Position numbers and translations under genes: made by a program
In this document: piece after piece, positions 1 through 7,917 of the stretch
How positions within the stretch are numbered: the stretch's first letter is position 1
Layout of the letters: each line of letters starts with the position of its first letter
Notes under the pieces: model-generated
Told to the model about the DNA's origin: nothing
The model's input: only the letters and a program-made list of their open reading frames with translations
Databases searched by the model: none
Assembly (NCBI GenBank): GCA_045634005.1
Contig: JAZQZL010000036.1
Location: 1 to 15,732 of the forward strand
Length of the DNA: 15,732 nt
Direction: 5' to 3'
From: Flemingiibacterium sp045634005
GTDB taxonomy: Bacteria > Bacillota > Clostridia > Oscillospirales > CAG-272

Positions 1-182
1 AGATATATGAAAAGCCTATCCATAACGGCACTGTTTGCAAAGCCGTCCACGAAATAAAATCTCGCGCGCCGTCCCGCGATGACGCGCTCGCGCCCGACGA
101 AATCGTAATTTATTCCGATGCCGAAAACTCGGTCGAGATATGCGGCGTTTTCCTCAAAGGTTGCCTTAAAGCTTTGTGCCAT
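1..182 (-). CDS. Spore germination protein, GerA/SpoVAF family (partial, N-terminus only)
   Basis: Only the first 60 residues are in the window; the gene runs off the left edge. The ATG at 180-182 has a GGGAAGTG ribosome-binding site just upstream. The visible protein is soluble and contains a pattern typical of the N-terminal domain of GerA-type germinant receptor A subunits and of SpoVAF: a short helical start, then a GREREVI-like strand, a basic GRR turn and the hallmark FYFVDGFANSAVMDRL stretch (residues about 42-57). In this family the soluble domain is followed by a membrane domain, which is outside the window. The short lead-in before this domain is closer to SpoVAF-like proteins than to long-tailed GerAA, but this is inference from a fragment. 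It follows the amidase gene by 55 bp on the same strand, so co-transcription is possible. It implies a spore-forming organism. Confidence 0.72.
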   Translation of the reverse strand, partial: MAQSFKATFEENAAYLDRVFGIGINYDFVGRERVIAGRRARFYFVDGFANSAVMDRLFIY

Positions 183-237
183 TTAATCACTTCCCAATGT
201 TTTTTATAATATCATTATTTCCACCTATGGCGGGGAT

Positions 238-798
238 TTACATGCCAAAATACTCCAATATGCCGTTGTAGATGCCGAGCGCAAAGAGATCGGGCTGCTC
301 GCTCATTAAAGCGGCATCGTTTGGGTTCGTTATGTACCCCATCTCAATAAGCGCGGCAGGCATCGCGGTGCGCTTTAGTACGTACAGCGACGGACGCGCG
401 AACACGCCGCGGTTACGCAGTCCCGTGATGAGCGAAAGCTCGCTTACAACGTCCTCGGCAAGATTAAAACCGTTTGAGTCCACGCGGTAGGAAAAGCCCT
501 CGACGCCCGTCCCCGACGGGCTTGTGAACGCGTTCGTGTGCAGGCTCAAGAATATGTCTGCGCCCCATTCGTTCGCCTCGCGTACACGCTGTGCAAGGCT
601 CGATGCGTTCGACGTGCCGACCTGCTCGGTTGGCGAATTTCGGGACGTGCGCGCTTCGAAATGTGGGTTGTTATTGAGAAGCTCGGCTAAAATCCTGCCG
701 ATCTCGTATGTAATATCCTGCTCGCGAAGACCGTTACCCTCCGCGCCCGCGTTGGGATTTACGGGATTGTGACCTTGATCTATAAAAACCTTTGGCAT
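238..798 (-). CDS. N-acetylmuramoyl-L-alanine amidase, Amidase_3 type, no signal peptide
   Basis: The 186-residue protein is essentially a bare Amidase_3 catalytic domain, which cleaves the bond between N-acetylmuramic acid and the L-alanine of the stem peptide. Zinc ligands can be placed at His10 (DQGHN), Glu26 (GLREQD) and His87 (SLHTNA), and the catalytic glutamate is Glu152 (ALIEMGYITN). The catalytic set is therefore complete. There is no signal peptide, no SPOR or SH3 wall-binding domain and no membrane segment: the fold starts at residue 2. Leaderless amidases of this class are known in sporulating Firmicutes (CwlC type), where they act after release or during mother-cell lysis. The start is secure, with GGAGGT 6 bases before ATG. 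It lies upstream of a germination gene on the same strand, which supports a sporulation-linked role, but that role is inferred. Confidence 0.9.
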   Translation of the reverse strand: MPKVFIDQGHNPVNPNAGAEGNGLREQDITYEIGRILAELLNNNPHFEARTSRNSPTEQVGTSNASSLAQRVREANEWGADIFLSLHTNAFTSPSGTGVEGFSYRVDSNGFNLAEDVVSELSLITGLRNRGVFARPSLYVLKRTAMPAALIEMGYITNPNDAALMSEQPDLFALGIYNGILEYFGM

Positions 799-860
799 AA
801 TTTTACCTCCAAAAATTCAGTCAGTACAGTATATTAAAATACACACAAAAGGGTTCGAGA

Positions 861-1610
861 ATGAAAGAAATAAAACGAATTTTAAGCTTTACGCGCCGTG
901 CCGTCGACGATTATGAAATGATCGAAGAGGGTGACAAGATCGGCGTTGGAATATCGGGCGGCAAGGATTCGCTCACGCTGCTTTTTGCACTTGCCGAGCT
1001 TCGCAGATTTTATCCGAAGAGGTTCGAGCTTGTGGCGATAACTATCGATATGGGCTTTGAGGGCGTTGATTTTACTCCTATCGCTGACCTTTGCCGTGAG
1101 CTTGACGTGCCGTTTGTCGTCGTTCCGACACAGATAAGCCATATTGTGTTCGACGTGCGTAAGGAGAAAAATCCGTGCGGACTCTGCGCTAAAATGCGCC
1201 GCGGTGCGCTTCACGACGAGTGCAAGCGTCAGGGCTGCAACAAGCTCGCTCTCGGGCACCACTTCGATGACGTCGTTGATACGTTTATGCTTAACCTTTT
1301 CTACGAGGGCAGGCTCGGCTCATTCTCTCCCGTCACCTATCTCTCTCGCAAGGATCTGACGATGATACGTCCGCTTCTTTACGCGCAGGAGAAGGACGTG
1401 CGCTATTTCGTGAACCGCCATCCGCTGCCCGTTATCGAGTCGCCGTGTCCTGCTGACAAGAACACCGAGCGCGAGGCGATGAAGCAGCTGCTTGCGACAA
1501 TGGAGCGAAACAACAAAGGACTTCGCCACCGCATATTCGGTGCACTCCAGAAGGCAGGCATCGACGGCTACAAGGAAGCGAAGATAACCGTTTTTCCCGA
1601 TGACGAATGA
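861..1610 (+). CDS. ttcA: tRNA 2-thiocytidine biosynthesis protein TtcA-family (PP-loop ATPase)
   Basis: This 249-residue protein is a PP-loop adenylating enzyme of the TtcA/TtuA group, which thiolates a tRNA base (cytidine 32 for TtcA) in the cytoplasm using ATP and an iron-sulfur cluster. The PP-loop SGGKDS is at residues 32-37. The cluster-binding cysteines are Cys106 and Cys109 (NPCGLC) and Cys196 (ESPCP), matching the CxxC-plus-one-Cys arrangement of TtcA. The GHHFDDVVDT helix at 132-141 is also typical. Length is slightly below that of proteobacterial TtcA because the C-terminal extension is short. An AAAGGG site lies 7 bases before the ATG. It is divergent from the amidase across 62 bp. 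Clostridial members are usually annotated as TtcA, but the exact tRNA position modified is not visible from sequence. Confidence 0.88.
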   Translation: MKEIKRILSFTRRAVDDYEMIEEGDKIGVGISGGKDSLTLLFALAELRRFYPKRFELVAITIDMGFEGVDFTPIADLCRELDVPFVVVPTQISHIVFDVRKEKNPCGLCAKMRRGALHDECKRQGCNKLALGHHFDDVVDTFMLNLFYEGRLGSFSPVTYLSRKDLTMIRPLLYAQEKDVRYFVNRHPLPVIESPCPADKNTEREAMKQLLATMERNNKGLRHRIFGALQKAGIDGYKEAKITVFPDDE

Positions 1611-1623
1611 TTTTTGTCATTCG
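1604..1623 (+). other. Stem-loop overlapping the ttcA stop codon
   Basis: A perfect 7-bp stem (CGAATGA at 1604-1610 with TCATTCG at 1617-1623, loop of six) begins inside the last codons of ttcA. No T-run follows it, so it is more likely a 3'-end stabilising hairpin than an intrinsic terminator. Confidence 0.4.
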
Positions 1624-1667
1624 CGCGGATAAATTTACGAAATTCGCTTTATTTTTGAGATTATATA

Positions 1668-1676
1668 TGATATAAT
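1668..1676 (+). promoter_or_regulatory. Extended -10 promoter for the asnB operon
   Basis: TGATATAAT is a perfect extended -10 element (TGn followed by TATAAT), 52 bases before the asnB ATG, in an AT-rich stretch. There is no good -35 hexamer at 17 bp, as is allowed for extended -10 promoters. It is the only clear promoter upstream of the five-gene operon. Confidence 0.6.
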
Positions 1677-1728
1677 AATACATTAGTTTTATAGATATTA
1701 AGAAATCCTTTCACAAGGGAGAACAGAT

Positions 1729-3570
1729 ATGTGCGGATTTGTAGGCTTTTCAGGAAAGCTTGAAAACAAAAAAGAAATACTTAATAAGATGATGAACCGC
1801 ATTATACACCGCGGTCCCGACTCCGAGGGCGAGTTTATAAGTGAAAACGTCGCGCTCGGATTTCGCCGTCTGTCGATAATCGACCTTGGCGGTGGCTCGC
1901 AGCCGATATACAACGAGGACGGCAGCGTGGCCATCGTCTATAACGGCGAAACGTATAATTTCCCCGAGCTTCGACGTGAACTCGAGGCAGACGGTCACGT
2001 TTTCTCGACCGACACCGATACAGAGGTGCTTGTTCACGGCTGGGAAAAGTGGGGAGAGGAGCTTGCATCGCATCTTCGCGGTATGTATGCGTTCGTTATC
2101 TACGATAAGAACAAAAATATGCTCTACGGCGCGCGCGATATTTTCGGCATAAAGCCGTTCTACTACTATCGCACAAGCGAGGGCGACTATATATTCGGCT
2201 CGGAGATAAAGGCGTTCCTCGAGCATCCGAAATTTGAAAAGAAGCTTAATAAAAAGGCGCTTCGTCCGTATCTTACTTTCCAGTATTCCGCGCTTGACGA
2301 AACCTTCTTCGAGGGTGTTTACAAGCTTCCGCCCGCGCATTATTTCACGCTCCCGCTCGGCTCTGGTGAGGCTATGTCTACCGTGCGCTATTGGGACGCG
2401 GACTTCACCGAGGTTGCAGGCGATTTTGATAAGTACGTTGACGAGATCGATAAGACCGTTCACGAATCCGTTGAGGCGCACCGCATAAGCGACGTTAAGG
2501 TCGGCGCGTTTTTATCGGGCGGCGTTGATTCAAGCTACATCACCGCGTGCCTTATGCCCGACAAGACCTTCTCGGTCGGCTTTGCATACGATAAATTCAA
2601 CGAAACCGATATGGCAAAGGAGCTCTCGGACAAGCTCGGTATCGAAAACTACCGCAAGATGATTTCTGCGGACGAGTGCTTTGATAACCTCTCGGATATA
2701 CAGTATTATATGGACGAGCCGCAGTCTAATCCGTCGTCCGTTCCGCTTTACTTCCTCGCAAGACTCGCAAAGGAGCACGTCACCGTCGTTCTGTCGGGTG
2801 AGGGCGCAGACGAGATCTACGCAGGATACGAGTGGTACGACGAGGCAGGCGCGATGAAGAAGTACAAGCGACTTCCGAAATTCATCCGCGTTGCGGCGGC
2901 AGGTGTTGCAAAAAGACTCCCGTACTTTAAGGGACACGATTTTATCATAAAGTCGAGCGGTAATCCCGAGGACTACTTTATCGGTCAGGCGATGGTCTGG
3001 GACGAAAAGGATGCTGTACGCGTGCTTCGTGACGAATACAGATGCGGACCGAGCATTAAAGAGGTCACCGCGCCGATCTATGCGCGCGTGAAGGACAAGA
3101 GTGAGCTTGACAAGAAGCAGTACCTCGATCTTAATCTGTGGATGCCCGGCGACATACTTTTGAAGGCTGACAAGATGAGTATGGCAAGCTCGCTTGAGCT
3201 TCGCGTTCCGTTCCTTGACAAGAAGGTGATGGAGCAGGCGCAGGCGCTTCCGCACGAATACAAGATCAACGGCAAGAATACAAAGTACATCTTCCGCAAG
3301 GCGGCTAACCGCACGCTTCCCGATGAGTGGGCAGACCGCAAGAAGATGGGATTCCCCGTTCCGATACGCTTCTGGATGCAGGAGGACAAGTACTACGAGC
3401 TTATAAAGAGCGAGTTTACAAGCGACGAGGCGAAAGAGTTCTTCGACACCGATTACCTCGTGTCCATTCTCGACGCACACAAGTCGGGTGCGGCAAACAA
3501 CGGCAGACGTATCTGGACCGTGTTTGTTTTCCTTACGTGGTACCGCCGCTATTTCGTAAACGAGGCATGA
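1729..3570 (+). CDS. asnB: Asparagine synthase, glutamine-hydrolysing (possible D-Asp/cell-wall amidating AsnH-like enzyme)
   Basis: The 613-residue protein has the full two-domain architecture of glutamine-dependent asparagine synthases. The N-terminal Ntn glutaminase begins MCGFVG, with Cys2 as nucleophile after Met removal; RRLSIID (46-52) and YNGETYNF (71-78) line its pocket. The C-terminal synthetase domain has the PP-loop SGGVDSS at 263-269 and the GEGADEIYAGYEW region at 357-369. Length and motifs match active enzymes and no key residue is missing. AGGGAG lies just upstream of the ATG. It leads an operon with an ATP-grasp ligase, an aspartate racemase and a Mur ligase. In lactococci an asparagine-synthase-like protein (AsnH) amidates the D-Asp cross-bridge, and in corynebacteria and lactobacilli relatives amidate diaminopimelate. 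A cell-wall amidation role is therefore plausible here, while simple asparagine synthesis is the alternative. Confidence 0.93.
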   Translation: MCGFVGFSGKLENKKEILNKMMNRIIHRGPDSEGEFISENVALGFRRLSIIDLGGGSQPIYNEDGSVAIVYNGETYNFPELRRELEADGHVFSTDTDTEVLVHGWEKWGEELASHLRGMYAFVIYDKNKNMLYGARDIFGIKPFYYYRTSEGDYIFGSEIKAFLEHPKFEKKLNKKALRPYLTFQYSALDETFFEGVYKLPPAHYFTLPLGSGEAMSTVRYWDADFTEVAGDFDKYVDEIDKTVHESVEAHRISDVKVGAFLSGGVDSSYITACLMPDKTFSVGFAYDKFNETDMAKELSDKLGIENYRKMISADECFDNLSDIQYYMDEPQSNPSSVPLYFLARLAKEHVTVVLSGEGADEIYAGYEWYDEAGAMKKYKRLPKFIRVAAAGVAKRLPYFKGHDFIIKSSGNPEDYFIGQAMVWDEKDAVRVLRDEYRCGPSIKEVTAPIYARVKDKSELDKKQYLDLNLWMPGDILLKADKMSMASSLELRVPFLDKKVMEQAQALPHEYKINGKNTKYIFRKAANRTLPDEWADRKKMGFPVPIRFWMQEDKYYELIKSEFTSDEAKEFFDTDYLVSILDAHKSGAANNGRRIWTVFVFLTWYRRYFVNEA

Positions 3571-3619
3571 TTCTTTGGTGTTTTTCATAAATATGAGTTG
3601 AAAGTCAGGTTTAATATAA

Positions 3620-4855
3620 ATGGACAACAAAAATATAATTCCCGTACTGCTCGGCGCAGACCTTAACTGCTACAACGTAGCGCGCGCCTTTCATGCAGAG
3701 TACGGTGTGAAATCCTACGCGTTCGGAAGATACGCTATCGGCGCGTCGAACTACACTCGCATAATTAATTTCACTGCTGTCGAGAAGCTCGACGAGCCCG
3801 ACGTAATGGTGGAAACCCTTATGAAGTTTGCAGACGAGCACGAGGGCGCAACCCTCATCGCGTTCGGCTGTACCGATGACTATGCGGATATGCTTATCCA
3901 CTACGGCGACAGACTTCGCCCTCGCTATATCGTGCCGTACATCGGTGCGGACCTTTTCGAGCGCCTTGCGTATAAGGCTAATTTCTACGAGGACTGTGAT
4001 AAACACGGCATACTCTATCCGAAGACCGCGATAGTCACTCCCGAAACCGATCTCGAAACAGAGCTTTCCGAGGAGGCTCTCGGCTTTTCCTACCCGATAA
4101 TCATCAAGCCCTCTGCGAGTGCGCTCTATTGGAAGCATCCCTTCGACAAAATGAAGAAGGTATACACCGCAGGCAGTGTGCTTGAGGCGCAGATAATTAT
4201 TCGCCGCATTTACGAGGCGGGCTATCCCGAGAAGATAATCCTTCAGGATATGATTCCCGGCGACGACTCGAAGATGCGTGTGCTTACCGCTTATTCGGAC
4301 AAGAACGGCAAGGTAAAGATGATGTGCCTCGGTCACGTTATTCTGGAGGAGCACACGCCGAAGGGGCTTGGCAACCACTGTGCGATCGTTACCGAATATG
4401 ATCGCGAGCTTATGGATAAGTTCAAGGCATACCTTGAGGAAATCGGTTTTGTCGGCTACTCGAACTTTGATATTAAATTTGACGAGCGCGACGGTACATT
4501 CCGCGCGTTTGAGATAAATCTCCGCCTCGGTAGAAGCAACAACTACGTTACAAGCGCAGGCTGTAACGTTGCGCGCTACATTGTTGACGACCTTGTTGAA
4601 GGTGGGGACCTCGGCGACACGTACTACTGTGACAACGAGGTGTTCTGGCACAGCGTTCCAAAGGGAGTTGTGTACGAATACTGCCGCGATAAGAATATGG
4701 CGGCAAAGGCGAAGGCACTCGCGAAGGCGGGTAAGGCACACGCTTCTCTGTGGTACCGTCCCGACACGTTTATGAATCTTCGCCGCGTGTTCTTCCTTGT
4801 GATGCACGGATACAACCACTACGGCAAGTTTAAGAAGTACTATGGAAAAGAATAA
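3620..4855 (+). CDS. ATP-grasp carboxylate-amine ligase, candidate D-aspartate ligase
   Basis: This 411-residue protein is an ATP-grasp ligase, which activates a carboxylate as an acyl-phosphate and joins it to an amine. Seen in the sequence: an N-terminal preATP-grasp domain (about 1-115), the ATP-binding lysine in YPIIIKPS (Lys163), a second nucleotide-site strand KIILQDMIPGD (205-215), Asp284, and the metal-binding FEINLRLGRSN stretch with Glu298, Asn300 and Arg302. The C-terminal tail (340-411) is basic and aromatic, which could contact membrane or lipid-linked precursor, though no transmembrane helix is evident. Size and context recall the D-aspartate ligases Asl_fm of Enterococcus faecium and AslA of lactococci, which act beside the racemase RacD. 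Its last 14 bases overlap the racemase gene, implying translational coupling. Substrate assignment rests on context and remains an inference. Confidence 0.8.
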   Translation: MDNKNIIPVLLGADLNCYNVARAFHAEYGVKSYAFGRYAIGASNYTRIINFTAVEKLDEPDVMVETLMKFADEHEGATLIAFGCTDDYADMLIHYGDRLRPRYIVPYIGADLFERLAYKANFYEDCDKHGILYPKTAIVTPETDLETELSEEALGFSYPIIIKPSASALYWKHPFDKMKKVYTAGSVLEAQIIIRRIYEAGYPEKIILQDMIPGDDSKMRVLTAYSDKNGKVKMMCLGHVILEEHTPKGLGNHCAIVTEYDRELMDKFKAYLEEIGFVGYSNFDIKFDERDGTFRAFEINLRLGRSNNYVTSAGCNVARYIVDDLVEGGDLGDTYYCDNEVFWHSVPKGVVYEYCRDKNMAAKAKALAKAGKAHASLWYRPDTFMNLRRVFFLVMHGYNHYGKFKKYYGKE

Positions 4856-5558
4856 AAGCGGCAAGCTTCTCGGTATTCTCGGCGGTCTTGGCCCGATGTC
4901 GACGGTGTATTTCTACGAAATGCTCACCGAGCTTACAAAGGCGGACTGTGACCAGGAGCATATCGACATCGTAATTTCGAGCCGTGCGACCACACCCGAC
5001 CGCACCGCGTTTATAACGGGTGCATCGTCGGACGATCCGCTTACCGCGATGATTCCCGATGCGAAAAAGCTTGTGGGATTTGGTGCGGAGCTTATCGCGA
5101 TCCCGTGTAACACCGCGCACTATTTTTACGACAGCCTCAATAAAGAGATCGATATTCCGATACTCAACATCATCGAGGAGTCGGTAAAGGCGCTCAAGGC
5201 GCGCGGAGTTTCGCGCTTCGGTCTGCTTGCGACCGACGGCACCGTAAACTCGCGCACTTATCAGAAGTACTGCGACGTGCACGGCATTGAGTGTATAGTA
5301 CCCGACGCACCGCATCAGGCTCGCGTTATGGAGCTTATCTACGCGCAGATAAAAATGGGTAAGGAAGCCGATATGGAAAGCTTTTTTGAGATAGCGCACT
5401 ATATGCGCTCACTCGGCTGCGAGCGACTGATACTCGGCTGCACCGAGCTTTCTCTTATCAAAAAACGCGCAAAGCTCGGCGAGTTCTACGTTGACTCGCT
5501 TGAATGCCTTGCGCTTGCTACTATACGCGCGTGCGGTAAAACGACGGTATTTGACTAA
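4842..5558 (+). CDS. Aspartate/glutamate racemase family protein (candidate aspartate racemase)
   Basis: The 238-residue protein is a cofactor-independent Asp/Glu racemase that uses two cysteines as acid/base catalysts. Both are present: Cys89 in IPCNTAH and Cys200 in LGCTELSL. The N-terminal GILGGLGPMST motif (11-21) is characteristic of the aspartate racemase branch (RacD/YgeA-like) and not of MurI glutamate racemase. The start overlaps the end of the ATP-grasp gene by 14 bases in another frame. The alternative, glutamate racemase, is less likely because of the GGLGPMST signature. In this operon the likely job is to supply D-aspartate to the neighbouring ligase, paralleling RacD next to Asl in enterococci. 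The stop is 11 bases before the Mur ligase start. Confidence 0.87.
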   Translation: MEKNKSGKLLGILGGLGPMSTVYFYEMLTELTKADCDQEHIDIVISSRATTPDRTAFITGASSDDPLTAMIPDAKKLVGFGAELIAIPCNTAHYFYDSLNKEIDIPILNIIEESVKALKARGVSRFGLLATDGTVNSRTYQKYCDVHGIECIVPDAPHQARVMELIYAQIKMGKEADMESFFEIAHYMRSLGCERLILGCTELSLIKKRAKLGEFYVDSLECLALATIRACGKTTVFD

Positions 5559-5569
5559 GGAGTCACCCT

Positions 5570-7060
5570 ATGATACTTACGAAGATCCTTGCGGATATTG
5601 AATATACCTCGAATAAGAGTGAGGATGTGCTCTACGACACAGAGGTGTCCGACATCGTCTACGACTCGCGAAAGGCTACGGCAGGCACTATGTTCGCTTG
5701 CCTTGTAGGCGCGGCGGCGGACGGCCATAACTTCGCTACGAAGGCGTACGAAGGCGGTTGCCGCGTATTCCTCACAGAGCGCGACCTTACGCTTCCCGAG
5801 GATGCGATAGAGGTGCGTGTTTCCGACACGCGTGAGGCACTCGCACTTGCATCGGCGGCTGTATTCGACTATCCCGCGCGTTCGCTTGCCATAATCGGCA
5901 TCACGGGCACGAAGGGCAAGACCACGACGGCATCGCTCGTTGCTGATATACTCAACGCGGCGGGCATTAACACCGCGTATATCGGCACGACAGGCATCGT
6001 GATAAACGGTAAGCGTACACCCACGAAGAATACCACTCCCGAAAGCTACGAGCTTCACCGCGCGTTTAAAACGATGGTGGAGAGCGGCGTTTCGGCGGTT
6101 GTTATGGAGGTGTCGAGTCAAGCGGTATATATGCGCCGCACAGTTGGCATACACTTCCACGTCGGCGTATTCACAAACCTCTCGCTCGACCACGTCGGCG
6201 GAGTTGAGCACCCGACGTTTGAGCATTATATGAACTGCAAGGCGGCGATGTTCGCACAGTGCCGCTATGCTATATTCAATAACGACGACGAGCACTATAC
6301 CGATATGGTGAGAGCGTCAAGGGCGATAAACTCCACCTTCGGTGTGAGCGAAAATACGCCGCACGACTACTCGGCACGCGATATTGCAAGATTCGAAAAG
6401 GGCAACGTACTCGGCACACGCTTTACCTTGAGGAGCGTTATGGGCGAGGATACGGTTGAAATTTGTATGCCGGGCGAGTTTAACGTATATAACGCGCTTG
6501 CGGCGATTGCCGTGGCACAGCGTTTCCAGATACCGACGGCTACTGTAAAAGCGGCGCTCGCAAAGGCGACCGTGCGCGGCAGATTTGAGATAATTGAGGC
6601 TCTGCCGAACGCAGTTACTGTCATCGACTACGCGCACAACGAGGCATCGATGCGCGCCGCACTTGAAACGATACGCACGTATGACCCGACACGGCTTGTG
6701 GTGCTCTTCGGTTCGGTCGGCGGACGAAGCGAGCTTCGTCGCGCAGAGCTTGGACACGTTGCGGCAAGTCTTGCGGATTTTTGCATCATAACGAGCGACA
6801 ATCCCGACCGTGAGCCGCCCGAGAATATCATCGCTGACATCGAAGCGGCTGTGGAGGAGCTTTCCTGCCCGTACGTGTCCTTCGTCGACAGACGCGACGC
6901 CGTATGCTACGCTATCGACAACGCGCGCGACGGTGACTGCATCCTCTTCGCAGGGAAGGGACACGAGGATTATCAGATAATTGCCGGCGAGTACGTACAC
7001 TACGACGAGCGCGAGGAGATACTTGCTGCCGCCGCGGCAAGACTCGCAAGGGTAGACTAA
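5570..7060 (+). CDS. murE: MurE-like Mur ligase (UDP-MurNAc-tripeptide synthetase family) with atypical specificity motif
   Basis: The 496-residue protein has all three MurE domains: an N-terminal UDP-binding domain with YDSRKATAGTMFACLVG (31-47), a central ATPase with the P-loop GITGTKGKTTT (110-120), a Lys224 in the expected carbamylated-lysine position (NCKAAMF), and a C-terminal substrate domain with DYAHN (353-357) and GKGHEDYQ (462-469). MurE adds the third amino acid to UDP-MurNAc-L-Ala-D-Glu. The specificity motif is DNPD (410-413), whereas DAP-adding enzymes have DNPR, where the Arg holds the distal carboxylate. The usual DHLDFHG segment reads DHVGGVEHPTFEHY (207-220). These changes suggest L-lysine or another acceptor, or a paralogue specialised for this pathway beside a housekeeping MurE elsewhere. 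AAGGAG lies upstream; it is tightly spaced in the operon. Confidence 0.88.
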   Translation: MILTKILADIEYTSNKSEDVLYDTEVSDIVYDSRKATAGTMFACLVGAAADGHNFATKAYEGGCRVFLTERDLTLPEDAIEVRVSDTREALALASAAVFDYPARSLAIIGITGTKGKTTTASLVADILNAAGINTAYIGTTGIVINGKRTPTKNTTPESYELHRAFKTMVESGVSAVVMEVSSQAVYMRRTVGIHFHVGVFTNLSLDHVGGVEHPTFEHYMNCKAAMFAQCRYAIFNNDDEHYTDMVRASRAINSTFGVSENTPHDYSARDIARFEKGNVLGTRFTLRSVMGEDTVEICMPGEFNVYNALAAIAVAQRFQIPTATVKAALAKATVRGRFEIIEALPNAVTVIDYAHNEASMRAALETIRTYDPTRLVVLFGSVGGRSELRRAELGHVAASLADFCIITSDNPDREPPENIIADIEAAVEELSCPYVSFVDRRDAVCYAIDNARDGDCILFAGKGHEDYQIIAGEYVHYDEREEILAAAAARLARVD

Positions 7061-7072
7061 AGGAAACGAAAA

Positions 7073-7912
7073 ATGAAGATACTTATTTTAGGTCTTGGAC
7101 TTATCGGCGGCTCTCTTGCGAGAGCGCTCAAATACTTTACGGATAACGAGGTCTGCGGCTTCGACACCGACGAGGAGGCTGTACGCCGCGCGGTGCTCGT
7201 GGGCGCGTGCGACGAGGCGTGGAGCACTATGCCAAGCTCATTTGAATATGACGTTATTGTGCTGGCGGCGTATCCGCGCGCGAGTGTGGAGTTTCTCACG
7301 CAGCACGGAGCGGATATTCCAAAGAGCGCGTACGTGTTCGACCTTGGCGGCATTAAGCGTACCGTTTGCGAGGTAGGCTTTGAGGCGGCAGAGAAGTACG
7401 GCTTTACCTTCATCGGCGGCCACCCTATGGCAGGCACGCAGTACTCGGGCTTTACGGCATCGCGCGAGTCGCTTTACAAGAGCGCGACGATGATACTTAC
7501 GCCGCCCGACGGAATTTCAAAGGACAAGCTTGACTTTGCCGTGGATTTCTTCAAATCGGTCGGCTTTGGCGCTATCAACGTAACCACCGCCAAAGAGCAC
7601 GACGAGATAATCGCGTACACCTCACAGCTCGCGCACGTGCTGTCCAACGCGTACGTTAAAAGTCCGCGTGCAAGACTGCACCGCGGCTATAGCGCCGGAA
7701 GCTTTCGTGACCTTTCGCGTGTGGCGCATCTCAACCCGAAGATGTGGACCGAGCTTTTTATGGACAACCGCGACAATCTCATAGGCGAGGTCGAGCTGCT
7801 TGCAAAAAATCTGCTCGATTACGCCGATGCGATGAAGTCGGGCGACGCCGAGCGCTTGTACGCTCTGCTCGACGACGGAAGCCGCATCAACGACGAGATA
7901 AAAGGTGAATAG
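7073..7912 (+). CDS. tyrA: Prephenate dehydrogenase (tyrosine biosynthesis)
   Basis: The 279-residue protein begins with a Rossmann dinucleotide site, GLGLIGGSLA (7-16). The family's HPMAGT motif is at 117-122, and the active-site region EHDEIIAYTSQLAHVLSNA (175-193) contains the conserved acidic/histidine pair and the SQLAH motif. It is the short monofunctional form, with no chorismate mutase domain and no clear ACT domain. It oxidatively decarboxylates prephenate to 4-hydroxyphenylpyruvate with NAD(P)+. It starts 12 bases after the Mur ligase stop with an AAAGGAAA ribosome-binding site, so it is transcribed with the putative cell-wall genes although no biochemical link is obvious. It is the last gene before the repeat cluster. 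Confidence 0.9.
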   Translation: MKILILGLGLIGGSLARALKYFTDNEVCGFDTDEEAVRRAVLVGACDEAWSTMPSSFEYDVIVLAAYPRASVEFLTQHGADIPKSAYVFDLGGIKRTVCEVGFEAAEKYGFTFIGGHPMAGTQYSGFTASRESLYKSATMILTPPDGISKDKLDFAVDFFKSVGFGAINVTTAKEHDEIIAYTSQLAHVLSNAYVKSPRARLHRGYSAGSFRDLSRVAHLNPKMWTELFMDNRDNLIGEVELLAKNLLDYADAMKSGDAERLYALLDDGSRINDEIKGE

Positions 7913-7917
7913 AAAAA

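Noticed and set aside
1604..1623. Intrinsic terminator of ttcA
   Set aside because: The stem is good but no T-run follows, so it is listed only as a stem-loop.
2530..3630. Long open frame (366 codons) antisense to the asparagine synthase gene
   Set aside because: It mirrors a gene with intact catalytic motifs; its protein has no recognisable motif and results from codon bias of the sense strand.
3611..4864. Open frame of 417 codons antisense to the entire ATP-grasp gene
   Set aside because: Same reasoning: the plus-strand frame has ATP-grasp motifs and operon spacing, and the antisense protein has no family features.
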